A DNA stretch of 64,000 bases from Halobacterium sp. KA-4 (lineage in GTDB: Archaea; Halobacteriota; Halobacteria; Halobacteriales; Halobacteriaceae), in NCBI RefSeq assembly GCF_021028995.1, contig NZ_JAJJZG010000006.1, positions 110,646-174,645 of the forward strand. Reading direction: 5' to 3'. The position numbers and the translations under genes are program-made. Below are positions 33,773 through 42,377 of this stretch, piece by piece (the stretch's first letter is position 1; the number at the start of each line of letters is the position of its first letter). Below the pieces are notes generated by a model that was given only the letters and a program-made list of their open reading frames with translations, did no database searches and was not told the DNA's origin.

Positions 33773-33970
33773 TTAGTCTCGGCCGGCAATCGCTTCGAGC
33801 GCGGCGAGCAGCCGCCACGCGAAGTAGCCGACACCGGCCACGAACGCGGGGAGCAAGCCGAGCAGCGGCTGGTGAGCAATCAGCACCGAGTACGCGAACA
33901 CGGCTACGAGGAGGGCAACGATGGCGACGGTCCACGAGCGTGGGAGGGACGGGGGCGAGTAGTCGGACAC
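33773..33970 (-). CDS. 65-residue two-helix membrane protein
   Basis: Starting at GTG 33970, the frame gives a short polar head (VSDYSPPSLPRSW), a first helix TVAIVALLVAVFAYSVLIA, a loop HQPLLG and a second helix LLPAFVAGVGYFAWRLLAAL, ending AIAGRD. Two tight transmembrane helices and nothing else; no family recognised. It lies downstream of the short cbiX gene on the same strand, with an 89-bp gap that holds no other gene. Longer upstream starts give Arg-rich, non-protein-like sequence, so this start is preferred. Confidence 0.6.
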   Translation of the reverse strand: MSDYSPPSLPRSWTVAIVALLVAVFAYSVLIAHQPLLGLLPAFVAGVGYFAWRLLAALEAIAGRD

Positions 33971-34059
33971 ACGCCGAGTACCGGGAGAAGAGACATAATA
34001 GTTACCGCAGGGGCGCAAACGAAACCCGAATAGTACGTATTTCGAGCGGAAGCCGCTTG

Positions 34060-34833
34060 CTACCGGCCGTCGCCGTCGGCGGCGAACGCGGCGGCGTCGG
34101 CGGTCAGAGACGCCTCGAACGTCGTGCCGGCGTCGTGGCTGGCGAGCACGCGCTGCTGAGCGAGTTGGGCTTCGATCGCGTCCGTCAAGCGCGGGTGAGC
34201 ACCGAGCGGGTCGGCGTACGCGAGGCCGCCGCGGTCGAGTTCGAGGCGCTCTGGGATGTCGCGGTCGGTGGCGTCGCCGCCGGTGACGAATAGCGGGACG
34301 GCGACCGCGTCGTCGGCGTCGAGGTTGTAGCGCAGGCACTCCGCGGCGGGGTTCTGGACGAGGTAGCTGGTGGCGACGTCGTCGTAGTCGCCGTTCGCGC
34401 GCAGGCGGGCAGCGTGATACTCCGCGACCTGCCGGTGGTAGGGCCGGGAGCTCGCGCCGAGCGCGACGAGGCCAAGCGCGTCCGGGGTGCCGTCGGCGGC
34501 GTCGACGGCGCGGTCGCGGAGCGCGTCGGTAACCACGGGACTACGACAGACCGGTTCGCAGTAGTGGACGGCCGCGTCGAGCCGGTCGAGCGCGGCGGGG
34601 ACGCCGACGGTCGTTTCGCGGCCGTGCGCGGCTGTCATCGGGACGGCGAACGCGCGGTCGGCGTCGACGGCCCCGAGCTGGTCGCGGAGGTCCCGCCGCG
34701 GCTCGTGGCGGAAGTAGCAAGCGTGGACCGCGTCCGCGACGCCGCGGTCGCGCAGGCGGCTGGCGTGGGTGGCGAGCGTTTCGCGGGCGTGGGGCGTGTC
34801 CCGGCCGAGCAGGACGAGAGCGTCGCGTGTCAT
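34060..34833 (-). CDS. cbiX: Short CbiX-type chelatase
   Basis: A 257-residue member of the CbiX/SirB class II chelatase family: ALVLLGRDTPHARETLATHASRLRDRG, VHACYFRHEPRRDLRDQL, AVPMTAAHGRETTVGVPAAL and AVAVPLFVTGGDATDRDIPERLEL. The canonical G-H-G-S motif of CbiX is here LGRDTPH, so the metal site differs from the long CbiX at 23391-24614; it may chelate another metal or act as a carrier. No Fe-S domain is attached. It is divergent from cobT, with a perfect palindrome ten bases upstream of its start. Confidence 0.8.
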   Translation of the reverse strand: MTRDALVLLGRDTPHARETLATHASRLRDRGVADAVHACYFRHEPRRDLRDQLGAVDADRAFAVPMTAAHGRETTVGVPAALDRLDAAVHYCEPVCRSPVVTDALRDRAVDAADGTPDALGLVALGASSRPYHRQVAEYHAARLRANGDYDDVATSYLVQNPAAECLRYNLDADDAVAVPLFVTGGDATDRDIPERLELDRGGLAYADPLGAHPRLTDAIEAQLAQQRVLASHDAGTTFEASLTADAAAFAADGDGR

Positions 34834-34842
34834 GGTGGTAAA

Positions 34843-34863
34843 GTTGGATTGTTCTAATCCAAC
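34843..34863. promoter_or_regulatory. Perfect 8-bp inverted repeat between cbiX2 and cobT
   Basis: GTTGGATT and AATCCAAC form a perfect inverted repeat around GTTCT. It begins ten bases upstream of the short cbiX start and lies about 120 bp before cobT, in the divergent gap. CTAATCCAAC within it differs by one base from CTAATACAAC upstream of cbiT. A further AT-rich element, GAATTAAAG at about 34952, is a likely TATA box for cobT. Confidence 0.5.
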
Positions 34864-34983
34864 TGGGATTGCATAACATCGCGGGCGCGCTCCCCTAATA
34901 GTTTGCGCTGGCCGTCCCCAACGAAGCCATCGCTGACGAACCCGACCGCTGAATTAAAGTTCGCTTGTGTTCTCTCGGGGAAC

Positions 34984-36006
34984 GTGACTGACACGCCCGA
35001 GACGCTGTTTGCGCTCGTGGCCGGTGCCACCGAGACGGCGGCCATCGACGGCATCAGCGCTGCCGGCGCGGACCCCGCGCTGATGGCGCACACGCCCAGC
35101 GCGGACGCCGAAATCCTCGCGTACGGCCGGCCCGTGCGCGCGCCGGTCGTCCCCGTCAGCCCCTCCGGCTGCCCGACGCCCGCAGTCGTCACGCGCGCCG
35201 TCCACGAGCGCGTCGACTTCGAGAGCGTGGTCGTCGACGCCGGCCTCGCGGAGCCCACGGGCGCACCCACCGTCGATGTGCGCGCGGCGCGCGGCGGCGA
35301 CGTGCGCGACCCCGAACCCGTCCCCGACGCCGGCTCGATATTCGCGGACGCGCGGCGCTTCGGTGCCGACCTCCCCACGGAGCGCCTCGTGCTCGCGGAG
35401 ACGATTCCCGGCGGCACCACCACCGCGATGGGCGTCCTCGCTGCGCTCGGTGAGCGCCGCACGGTCTCCTCGTCGCTCCCCGAGAACCCCCTCGACCTCA
35501 AACGCGAGGTCGTCGACGCGGGCCTCGACGCCAGCGACCTCGCCCGCGGCGACCTCGCCGGCCAACCCACGGACACCATCCGGCAGATGGGCGACCCCGT
35601 GCTCGCCGCCGTCGCCGGCCTCGCGGTCGGTGCGCTCGAAGCCGACACCGAAGTCGTGCTCGCGGGCGGCACCCAACTCGCCACCGCGGGCGCGCTCGTC
35701 CGCCACGCGGGGCTCACGGACGACCTCGAACTCGCGACCACGTCGTTCGTCGCGGCCGACGACTCCGCGAACGTGCGCGCGCTCGCCGCCGACAACGACC
35801 TCGCGCTCACCGTCACCGACCCCGGCTTCGAGCAACGGGACGACCACCCCGCGATGGCCGCGTATCTCGCCGGCGAAGCCAAGGAGGGCGTCGGGATGGG
35901 CGGCGCACTCGCACTCGCCGACGAGGCGGGCGTCGGCATGGACTCGATTCGGAACGCAATCGAGACGGTCTACGACCGCGTGACCGAGCGGGAGGCCGCG
36001 CCGTGA
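34984..36006 (+). CDS. cobT: Archaeal CobT-type phosphoribosyltransferase (TIGR00303 family)
   Basis: A 340-residue protein starting at GTG 34984. Diagnostic parts are [80 protein letters not shown] and [19 protein letters not shown]. It makes alpha-ribazole phosphate from nicotinate mononucleotide and the lower-ligand base for the nucleotide loop. It heads a ten-gene operon for the late steps, overlapping cbiA by 4 bp. The start was taken as the GTG that begins [15 protein letters not shown], since upstream in-frame residues do not resemble the family. Confidence 0.9.
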   Translation: MTDTPETLFALVAGATETAAIDGISAAGADPALMAHTPSADAEILAYGRPVRAPVVPVSPSGCPTPAVVTRAVHERVDFESVVVDAGLAEPTGAPTVDVRAARGGDVRDPEPVPDAGSIFADARRFGADLPTERLVLAETIPGGTTTAMGVLAALGERRTVSSSLPENPLDLKREVVDAGLDASDLARGDLAGQPTDTIRQMGDPVLAAVAGLAVGALEADTEVVLAGGTQLATAGALVRHAGLTDDLELATTSFVAADDSANVRALAADNDLALTVTDPGFEQRDDHPAMAAYLAGEAKEGVGMGGALALADEAGVGMDSIRNAIETVYDRVTEREAAP

Positions 36007-37301
36007 GGGGCGTCATCCTCGGCGGCACGGCCTCCGGCGTCGGCAAGACCGTCGCGACGCTGGCGACCCTGCGCGCCTTCGAAACCGCGGGCTACGATCC
36101 CCAGCCGGCGAAGGCCGGCCCGGACTTCATCGACCCGAGCCACCACGAGCCAGTCGCAGGCAAGCCCTCGCGCTCGCTGGACCCGTGGCTCTCCGGCGAC
36201 GAGGGCGTGCGCCGGAACTACTACCGCGGCGACGGCGACGTCTGCGTCGTCGAGGGAATGATGGGACTGTACGACGGCAGCGTCGCCAGCACCGCCAACG
36301 TCGCCGAAGTCCTCAACCTCCCGGTCGTGCTCGTCGTGGACGCGAGCGCGGGGATGCAGAGCGTCGGCGCGACCGCGCTCGGCTTCCGCGAGTACGCCGC
36401 CGAAGCCGGCTACGACGTGGACGTGGTCGGCGTACTCGCCCAGCGCGCGCACGGCGGCCGCCACGCCCAGGGCATCAAGGACGCCCTCCCCGAAGGCATC
36501 GCGTACCTCGGCCGCATCCCGCCGACGGAGAACCTCGACATCCCGGACCGCCACCTCGGCCTCCACATGGGCGACGAAGCGCCAGTCGACCCCGACGCGG
36601 TCGACGCGGCAGCCGAGCACGTCGACGCCGAACAGATAGTCGAATTCGCGCGCGAACCACCGCGACCCGAACCCGTGGAATCGAGGCCCACGACCGGCAA
36701 GCGCGTCGCCGTCGCTTCGGACGCGGCGTTCTGCTTCGAGTATCCGGCGACCCGGGAGCGTCTCTGCGAGCGTGCCGAGGTGGTGCCGTTCTCGCCGGTC
36801 GCGGGCGACGACCTGCCCGAGTGCGACGGCGTCTACCTTCCGGGCGGGTATCCCGAACTCCACGCCGAGGCGCTCGCCAAGTCTCCTGTGCTCGATTCGC
36901 TCTCGGAACGAGCGGCGGACGGCCTCCCCGTGTTCGGCGAGTGTGGCGGCCTGATGGCGCTCGCGGAGTCGCTGACGACCACGGACGGCGAGACGTACGA
37001 GATGGCGGGCGTGCTCCCCGCAGACGTGACGATGTGCGAGCGCTACCAGGCACTCGACCACGTGGAACTCCAGGCACGCGACGACACCCTTACCGCGAGC
37101 GCGAGCGAGACGCTACGCGGTCACGAGTTCCACTACTCTGAAGCAGCGGTTGCGAGCGACGCGCGGTTCGCGTTCGACGTCGAGCGCGGGACGGGCATCA
37201 CGGACGAGCACGACGGACTGACTGAGTACCAGACGCTAGGGACGTACGCGCATGTGCACGCCGACAGCGGCGCGTTCGACGCATTCATCGAGAACCTATG
37301 A
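36003..37301 (+). CDS. cbiA: Cobyrinate a,c-diamide synthase
   Basis: A 432-residue glutamine amidotransferase starting at GTG 36003. The N-terminal ATP-binding part has [23 protein letters not shown] and [10 protein letters not shown]; the C-terminal class I glutaminase part has [17 protein letters not shown] and [15 protein letters not shown] with the nucleophilic cysteine. It amidates the a and c side chains of cobyrinate with ATP and glutamine. Length and motifs are normal. Overlaps cobA by 4 bp. Confidence 0.95.
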   Translation: MRGVILGGTASGVGKTVATLATLRAFETAGYDPQPAKAGPDFIDPSHHEPVAGKPSRSLDPWLSGDEGVRRNYYRGDGDVCVVEGMMGLYDGSVASTANVAEVLNLPVVLVVDASAGMQSVGATALGFREYAAEAGYDVDVVGVLAQRAHGGRHAQGIKDALPEGIAYLGRIPPTENLDIPDRHLGLHMGDEAPVDPDAVDAAAEHVDAEQIVEFAREPPRPEPVESRPTTGKRVAVASDAAFCFEYPATRERLCERAEVVPFSPVAGDDLPECDGVYLPGGYPELHAEALAKSPVLDSLSERAADGLPVFGECGGLMALAESLTTTDGETYEMAGVLPADVTMCERYQALDHVELQARDDTLTASASETLRGHEFHYSEAAVASDARFAFDVERGTGITDEHDGLTEYQTLGTYAHVHADSGAFDAFIENL

Positions 37302-37993
37302 CCGACGAACCAGACGCGACCGACGAGCAGGCCGACCAGCACGCACGAACACCCGGCAAGGGACGAACGCCGACCGCGCGCGAAATCACGCCGACCGCGC
37401 CCGAGGAGTTCGGCCTCGTGCAGGTCTGGTGGGGGGACGGCAAGGGCAAGACGACCGCGGCGCTCGGGATGGGCTTCCGGGCGGCCGGCCACGGCCACCG
37501 CGTCCACCTCCTCCAATTCATGAAGGGCGGCACCGCGAGCGTCGAGGACGTGCGCGGCGAGTACAACGCCATCGCGGAGGTTCCGGGGTTCACGTACGAG
37601 AACTCCGGACACTACGGCTGGCACGGCTTCCTCGACGGCAGCGACGACGACGAGCATCGAGCACGCGCGCAGGGCGGCCTCGCCCGCGCCCACGACCTCG
37701 TCGACGCCGCCCGCGACGCCGACGGCGAACTCCCGCTCGACCGGCCGGCCGACGACGGCGTCCACATGCTGATTCTGGACGAGCTCCTGTACGCCGCGAA
37801 CCGCGGGCTCGTCGACCCCGAGGACGTGGTTTCGCTAATCGAGGACAAGCCCGAGAACCTCGAACTCGTGCTCACGGGTGGCCACGACGAACCCGCCTAC
37901 GCTACCGAGCGCGCGGACCTCGTGACCGAAGTCCGCAAGCAGACGCACCCAATCGACGCGGGCCAGCGCGCCCGCAAGGGAACCGAGTACTGA
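37298..37993 (+). CDS. cobA: Corrinoid adenosyltransferase, CobA/BtuR type
   Basis: A 231-residue P-loop protein. [38 protein letters not shown] contains the Walker A (residues about 46-53), and [40 protein letters not shown] is the second family signature. It adenosylates Co(I) corrinoids during de novo synthesis. A 37-residue acidic extension precedes the catalytic domain. A structurally unrelated PduO-type enzyme is encoded at 15334-15870. It overlaps cbiA by 4 bp and cbiP by one base (TGATG). Confidence 0.95.
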   Translation: MTDEPDATDEQADQHARTPGKGRTPTAREITPTAPEEFGLVQVWWGDGKGKTTAALGMGFRAAGHGHRVHLLQFMKGGTASVEDVRGEYNAIAEVPGFTYENSGHYGWHGFLDGSDDDEHRARAQGGLARAHDLVDAARDADGELPLDRPADDGVHMLILDELLYAANRGLVDPEDVVSLIEDKPENLELVLTGGHDEPAYATERADLVTEVRKQTHPIDAGQRARKGTEY

Positions 37994-39495
37994 TGGCCGA
38001 CGCCCGGACGCTGCTCGTCGCGGGGACGGCCTCCCACGTCGGGAAGAGCACCGTCGCCGCCGGGCTCTGCCGTCACCTCGCCGACGCGGGCGTGTCGGTC
38101 GCGCCGTTCAAGGGCCAGAACATGAGCAACAACGCGCGCGCCGTCCCTGCATCAGACGCCGCACCCGAGGCCTCGTGGGGCGAAATCGGCGTCTCCCAGT
38201 ACGTGCAGGCACGAGCAGCGCGCGTCCCCGCGACCACGGACCACAACCCCGTCCTCCTGAAGCCGCGCGGGGACGCCGAGAGCCAACTCGTCCTCGACGG
38301 GCAGGCGGTCGGCCACTACGCCGCCGGCGACTACTACGACGAGCACTGGGACGAGGCTCGTGAGACCGCCGAAGCGGCTCACGCACGTCTCGCTGCCGAA
38401 CACGACGTCGTCGTCGCGGAAGGCGCGGGCAGCATCGCGGAGGTCAACCTCCACGACCGCGACCTCGCGAACGTCGAAACGGCGAGATTCGCCGACGCGG
38501 ACGTGCTCGTCGTCGTGGACATCGAACGTGGCGGCGCGTTCGCCAGCCTCTACGGCACGCTCGAACTGCTCCCCATGGACGTCCGCGAGCGCGTGGTTGG
38601 CGCGATAATCACGAAGTTCCGCGGCGACCCCACGCTCCTCGACGCCGGCATCGAAGAAATCGAGGAGCGAACTGGCGTCCCGATTCTGGGTGTACTCCCG
38701 TACGACGACCCCGGACTCCCCGCAGAGGACAGCCTCTCGCTCCCCGACGGCGACGAGCGCGTACTGTTGGGCGACGACGAGGTGCCCGCCGAACACGCCG
38801 TCACGGTCGCGGTCCCGCGCCTGCCGCGCATCTCGAACTTCACGGACCTCGAACCACTCGCGCGCGTCCCCGGCGTCCGCGTCGCGTACGTGCCGCCCGA
38901 AACCGGGCTCGACGACGCGGACGCGGTCGTGCTCCCGGGGACGAAGAACACCGTCGACGACCTCCGCGACCTCCGTGCGGCCGGGTTCGGCAACGCGCTC
39001 GCGGGCTTCGACGGCCCGGTCGTCGGGCTCTGTGGCGGCTACCAGCTGCTCGGCGAGCGCATCGCGAACGCGGGCGTCGAGTCCACCGACGACCTCGATA
39101 CTGTCGAAGGCTTCGGGCTGCTCCCCGTCGAGACGACGTTCCGCGAGGACAAACGCGTCGAAGCGGTCACTCGAACGCTGGCCGGCGCGGGTCCGCTCGC
39201 GGGCGTGACGGGTAAGGTGTCGGGCTACGAGATTCACATGGGCCGGACCGAGGCCCCCGAGTCGCTGCCGAACCCGGTCGGGCCGACGAGCGCCGCGACC
39301 GAGCGCGTACTCGGCACGTACCTCCACGGACTCTTCGAGAACGAGCACGCGCGGGCGGCGTTCGTCGACGCCGTGTACGAGCACGCGGGCCGAGAGCGGC
39401 CGAGTGCGGCCAGCGACCAGCAGTCACCGTACGACGCGGCCGCCGCCCTCGTGCGCGAGCACGTCGACCTCGCGGTGCTGGACCTCCCGCCGTAG
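37993..39495 (+). CDS. cbiP: Cobyric acid synthase
   Basis: A 500-residue CbiP/CobQ amidotransferase: [23 protein letters not shown] (ATP loop), [67 protein letters not shown], and the glutaminase nucleophile region [15 protein letters not shown], with [10 protein letters not shown] and [10 protein letters not shown]. It amidates the b, d, e and g side chains of adenosylcobyrinate diamide. All motifs are intact and length is typical. It starts in the TGATG overlap with cobA; a 44-bp gap separates it from the HAD gene. Confidence 0.96.
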   Translation: MADARTLLVAGTASHVGKSTVAAGLCRHLADAGVSVAPFKGQNMSNNARAVPASDAAPEASWGEIGVSQYVQARAARVPATTDHNPVLLKPRGDAESQLVLDGQAVGHYAAGDYYDEHWDEARETAEAAHARLAAEHDVVVAEGAGSIAEVNLHDRDLANVETARFADADVLVVVDIERGGAFASLYGTLELLPMDVRERVVGAIITKFRGDPTLLDAGIEEIEERTGVPILGVLPYDDPGLPAEDSLSLPDGDERVLLGDDEVPAEHAVTVAVPRLPRISNFTDLEPLARVPGVRVAYVPPETGLDDADAVVLPGTKNTVDDLRDLRAAGFGNALAGFDGPVVGLCGGYQLLGERIANAGVESTDDLDTVEGFGLLPVETTFREDKRVEAVTRTLAGAGPLAGVTGKVSGYEIHMGRTEAPESLPNPVGPTSAATERVLGTYLHGLFENEHARAAFVDAVYEHAGRERPSAASDQQSPYDAAAALVREHVDLAVLDLPP

Positions 39496-39539
39496 CGCCC
39501 ACCGAGCGATTCAAGTTCACTTGCAGTAAGTAAAGCACA

Positions 39540-40160
39540 GTGCCAACGACGTTCGACCTCTTCGGGACGCTAGTCGGCGCCGAGCGTCCCGAGCGCCCCG
39601 CGAACGCCGTCGCTGACGCGCTCGCAGCGCACGGCGTTTCCGCCCCCGAGGACTGGACAGACGCCTACCGGGAGCCCCACGAGTCGGTGCGCGAGGGTGC
39701 CGAACAGCCGCTCCCGGACCACGTCGCGGCCGCCCTAGAGAGCCGTGGCGTCGACGCCGATACAGACACCGTCCGCGCAGCGACGCTCGCCGCGTTCGAC
39801 CGACCCGTCGAAGTGCGTGAGGGCGCGCGAGAAGCCCTCGACGCCGCCCGCGAGCACGGACCGGTCGCCGTGCTCTCGAACTGCAGCGTCCCCGGCCTCG
39901 TCGAATGCGCGCTCGACCGCGCCGACCTAGACGTCGAAACTGTCGTGACGAGCGTCGGCTGCGGCTGGCGGAAGCCCGACCCGCGAGCGTTCGCGGCGGT
40001 CGCGGACGTCCTCGGTGTGGAACCCGAGTCGCTCGTCCACGTCGGCGACGACCCCGCGACGGACGGCGGCGTCGAAGCCGTCGGTGGGCGGGCGATTCTC
40101 CTCGTCGAGACGACGCTCCGTGCGGTTCCGGCGGAACTGGAGGCGATAGCGTGTCGCTGA
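39540..40160 (+). CDS. HAD-superfamily hydrolase inside the cobalamin operon
   Basis: A 206-residue haloacid-dehalogenase-type protein starting at GTG 39540: FDLFGTLVGAERPERPANAVADAL is motif I (D-x-F-G-T), VAVLSNCSVPGLVECAL motif II (Ser), and GWRKPDPRAFAAVADVLGVEPESLVHVGDDPATDGGVEAVGGRAILL holds motifs III (Lys) and IV (GDDPATD). It is likely a small-molecule phosphatase. It lies between cbiP and cbiB, overlapping cbiB by 10 bp. No CobC or CobZ is visible in the window, so it is a candidate for the alpha-ribazole phosphate phosphatase step. A 12-bp palindrome CAAGTTCACTTG (39512-39523) lies just upstream. Confidence 0.88.
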   Translation: MPTTFDLFGTLVGAERPERPANAVADALAAHGVSAPEDWTDAYREPHESVREGAEQPLPDHVAAALESRGVDADTDTVRAATLAAFDRPVEVREGAREALDAAREHGPVAVLSNCSVPGLVECALDRADLDVETVVTSVGCGWRKPDPRAFAAVADVLGVEPESLVHVGDDPATDGGVEAVGGRAILLVETTLRAVPAELEAIACR

Positions 40161-41056
40161 CCGCGGTCGCCGCCGTCGCGCTCGCGTTCGCGCTCGAAGT
40201 CGTGCTCGCGGAACCACCCACGAGCGTCCACCCCGTTGCGTGGCTCGGACGCGCTATCGCACCGTTCGACCGCGAGTGGGCGCATCCCAACGTCGTCGGC
40301 GCGCTCGTCGCCCTCGTCATCCCACTGGCGGCTGCCGCTCTCGTCGCCTCGTTGGTCGCGTTTGCGGGTCGCGTCGACTGGCTGCTCGCTGCCGTCGTCG
40401 CCGGGCTCGTCCTGTTCACGACGACCAGCCTGCGGATGCTGCTGGGGGAAGCCCGTGCGATCGTCGCGGCGACTGAGCGCGACCTGGATGCCGCGCGCGA
40501 ACGTCTCGAGTCGCTCGCTGGGCGTGATGCGAGCGACCTCTCGGCCGGCGAACTTCGGAGCGCAGCCGTCGAGAGCGCCGCGGAGAATCTCGCAGACGGC
40601 CTCGTCGCACCGCTGCTCGCGTTCGCATTAGGCGCGCTCGTCTCGCTGCCGGTCGCGGCGGGCGCGGCGGCCTGGGTGAAAGGCGTGAACACGCTCGACT
40701 CGATGCTCGGCTACCACTCGAAGCCGGTCGGAACCGTGAGTGCGCGCCTCGACGACGTCGTGATGTGGCTGCCTGCGCGCCTGAGCGCGGTGCTCGTCGC
40801 GCTCGCCGGGCGGGACCTTGGTTCGCTGACTCGCGCCAGCGAGCACGCCGATGCGCCGCCGTCCCCGAACTCCGGGTGGCCGATGGCAACGCTCGCCGCG
40901 GTGCTCGGGGTCCGCCTCGCGAAGCCGGGCGTCTACGACCTGCCGCTCGGCGAGGAGTTCCCGACCGTCTCGGAGAGCGAGCGCAGCGTCCGCGTCGTCG
41001 GCGTCGCTGGCGTGCTCTCGTACGCGCTCGCCGCGGGGGTGGTCGCGTGGTCGTGA
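40151..41056 (+). CDS. cbiB: Adenosylcobinamide-phosphate synthase
   Basis: A 301-residue integral membrane protein starting at GTG 40151: LEVVLAEPPTSVHPVAWLGRAI (family start), SLRMLLGEARAIVAATERDLDAARERLESLAGRDASDLSAGELRSAAVESAAENLADGLVAPLLAFALG, AAWVKGVNTLDSMLGYHSKPVGTVSARLDDVVMWLPARLSAVL. It joins aminopropanol phosphate, supplied through CobD, to adenosylcobyric acid at the membrane. Several hydrophobic helices are clear. Overlaps HAD upstream and cobS downstream. Confidence 0.95.
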   Translation: MSLTAVAAVALAFALEVVLAEPPTSVHPVAWLGRAIAPFDREWAHPNVVGALVALVIPLAAAALVASLVAFAGRVDWLLAAVVAGLVLFTTTSLRMLLGEARAIVAATERDLDAARERLESLAGRDASDLSAGELRSAAVESAAENLADGLVAPLLAFALGALVSLPVAAGAAAWVKGVNTLDSMLGYHSKPVGTVSARLDDVVMWLPARLSAVLVALAGRDLGSLTRASEHADAPPSPNSGWPMATLAAVLGVRLAKPGVYDLPLGEEFPTVSESERSVRVVGVAGVLSYALAAGVVAWS

Positions 41057-41799
41057 CCGCGCTCCGTGGTGCGCTCGGGTTTCTGACGCGGCTCCGCGTC
41101 GGCCACAGCGAGCGTGCGTGGGCGGCGTTCCGCGGGTCGCCGTGGGCGTTTCCGCTGGCGGGCTACGTCGTCGGCGCGCTGCTGGCGGTCCCGTTCGTCT
41201 TCGTCGACGCGCTCCCCGCTGGAACCGTCGCGCTCGCGTACCTCGCGGCCATCTTCGTTGTCATGGGCATCAACCACCTCGACGGCGTCGCGGACGTCGG
41301 CGACGCGCTCGTCGTCCACGGCGACAGCGAGGAGCGCACACGCGTGCTCAAGGACACGACAGCCGGAGTCGGAGCGATTGCAGCTATCGCAGTCGCAATT
41401 GTCGGACTCGCGCTCGGCGCGCTCGGCGTCGCAGGGCTCCCGACCCGCCCCGGGATTGCAGTCGTGGTCGCTGCGGAAGTCGGCGCGAAAGTCGGAATGG
41501 CGACCGTGGCCTGTCTCGGAACCGCCGCGCACGAGGGGCTGGGCTCGCAATTCACGGAACGTGCGACTGGTCGCGACTTGCTCCCCGCCGTCCTCGTCGC
41601 TGTTCCTGCGGCGGCGCTCTCGTGGCCGACGCCGGCAGCTGCGGTCGCGTTCGTCGGTGCGTCCCTCGCCGGATTGCTCGTCCTCTGGCGGCTCGAATCG
41701 CTGCTCGACGGGGTGAACGGCGACGTCTTCGGCGCGGTCAACGAGGTCGGTCGCGTCGTCGGCCTCCATTTGGGGGTGGTCGCGTGGACGCTCTCCTGA
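41053..41799 (+). CDS. cobS: Adenosylcobinamide-GDP ribazoletransferase (cobalamin synthase)
   Basis: A 248-residue membrane protein: VTALRGALGFLTRLRVGHSERAW, FPLAGYVVGALLAVPF, and MGINHLDGVADVGDALVVHGDSEERTRVLKDTTAGVGAIAAI, where the HLDG-D-GDA-VHG cluster is the metal/substrate signature of CobS. It joins AdoCbi-GDP with alpha-ribazole (phosphate) to complete the nucleotide loop. GTG 41053 overlaps the cbiB stop (GTGA); GTG 41047 is also in frame. Its 3' end overlaps cobY by 16 bp. Confidence 0.95.
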   Translation: MTALRGALGFLTRLRVGHSERAWAAFRGSPWAFPLAGYVVGALLAVPFVFVDALPAGTVALAYLAAIFVVMGINHLDGVADVGDALVVHGDSEERTRVLKDTTAGVGAIAAIAVAIVGLALGALGVAGLPTRPGIAVVVAAEVGAKVGMATVACLGTAAHEGLGSQFTERATGRDLLPAVLVAVPAAALSWPTPAAAVAFVGASLAGLLVLWRLESLLDGVNGDVFGAVNEVGRVVGLHLGVVAWTLS

Positions 41800-42377
41800 T
41801 GTGCGGTGGCCGCGGGACGCGCCTCGACAGCGATGTCGAGAAGCCGCGGTTCGAGATTTCGCGCAGGCCGATGGTCGACTACGTGCGCGACGCACTCGCC
41901 GAGAGCCGCGTCGACGCCACGTACGCCGTCGTCTCCCCCAACGCTCCCGAGACACACGCGCATCTCCGGGGAGAAATGGCAGTTATCGAGACGGCAGGCG
42001 AGGGCTACGTCGCGGACTTGACGACCGCGCTCGACGCCGTGGAGACGCCCGTTCTGACCGTCGCCGCGGACCTCCCGCTGCTCGACGGCGACGTCGTGAA
42101 CACCGTACTGGACGCGGCCGAGGGCTCCACGAGCGTGCGCGTCCCGGCCGCGCTGAAGGACGCGCTCGGCGCGAGCACGGACGAGGAAGGCGAGTGGGTT
42201 CCGACGGGCGTGAACGTCGTCGCGGACGACGAGGACTCGGTGTTCCGGAGCTACGACGTGCGGCTCGCGGTGAACGTCAACCACCGGTCGGACGTCGCGC
42301 TCGCCGAACGTCTGCTCGCGCCACGGACCGACGCATCGAAACCCGGCGGGAACGTGGAGGGAAACGATGGATCCTGA
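41784..42377 (+). CDS. cobY: GTP:adenosylcobinamide-phosphate guanylyltransferase (archaeal)
   Basis: A 197-residue nucleotidyltransferase starting at GTG 41784: DALLMCGGRGTRLDSDVEKPRFEI is the GGxGTRL nucleotide loop, VLTVAADLPLLDGDVVNTVLDAAEG the metal-binding region, and VPTGVNVV a further strand. CobY is the archaeal replacement for bacterial CobU and makes AdoCbi-GDP; unlike CobU it has no kinase, consistent with archaea making AdoCbi-P directly. It is nested by overlaps between cobS (16 bp) and cobD (11 bp). ATG 41799 would cut off the first strand and is rejected. Confidence 0.94.
   Translation: MDALLMCGGRGTRLDSDVEKPRFEISRRPMVDYVRDALAESRVDATYAVVSPNAPETHAHLRGEMAVIETAGEGYVADLTTALDAVETPVLTVAADLPLLDGDVVNTVLDAAEGSTSVRVPAALKDALGASTDEEGEWVPTGVNVVADDEDSVFRSYDVRLAVNVNHRSDVALAERLLAPRTDASKPGGNVEGNDGS

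Noticed and set aside
34854..34955. Minus-strand tail [20 protein letters not shown]... with protein-like look before cobT
   Set aside because: The only start codons lie deep inside cobT antisense; the rest of the frame is a cobT shadow, and the stretch includes the divergent promoter.
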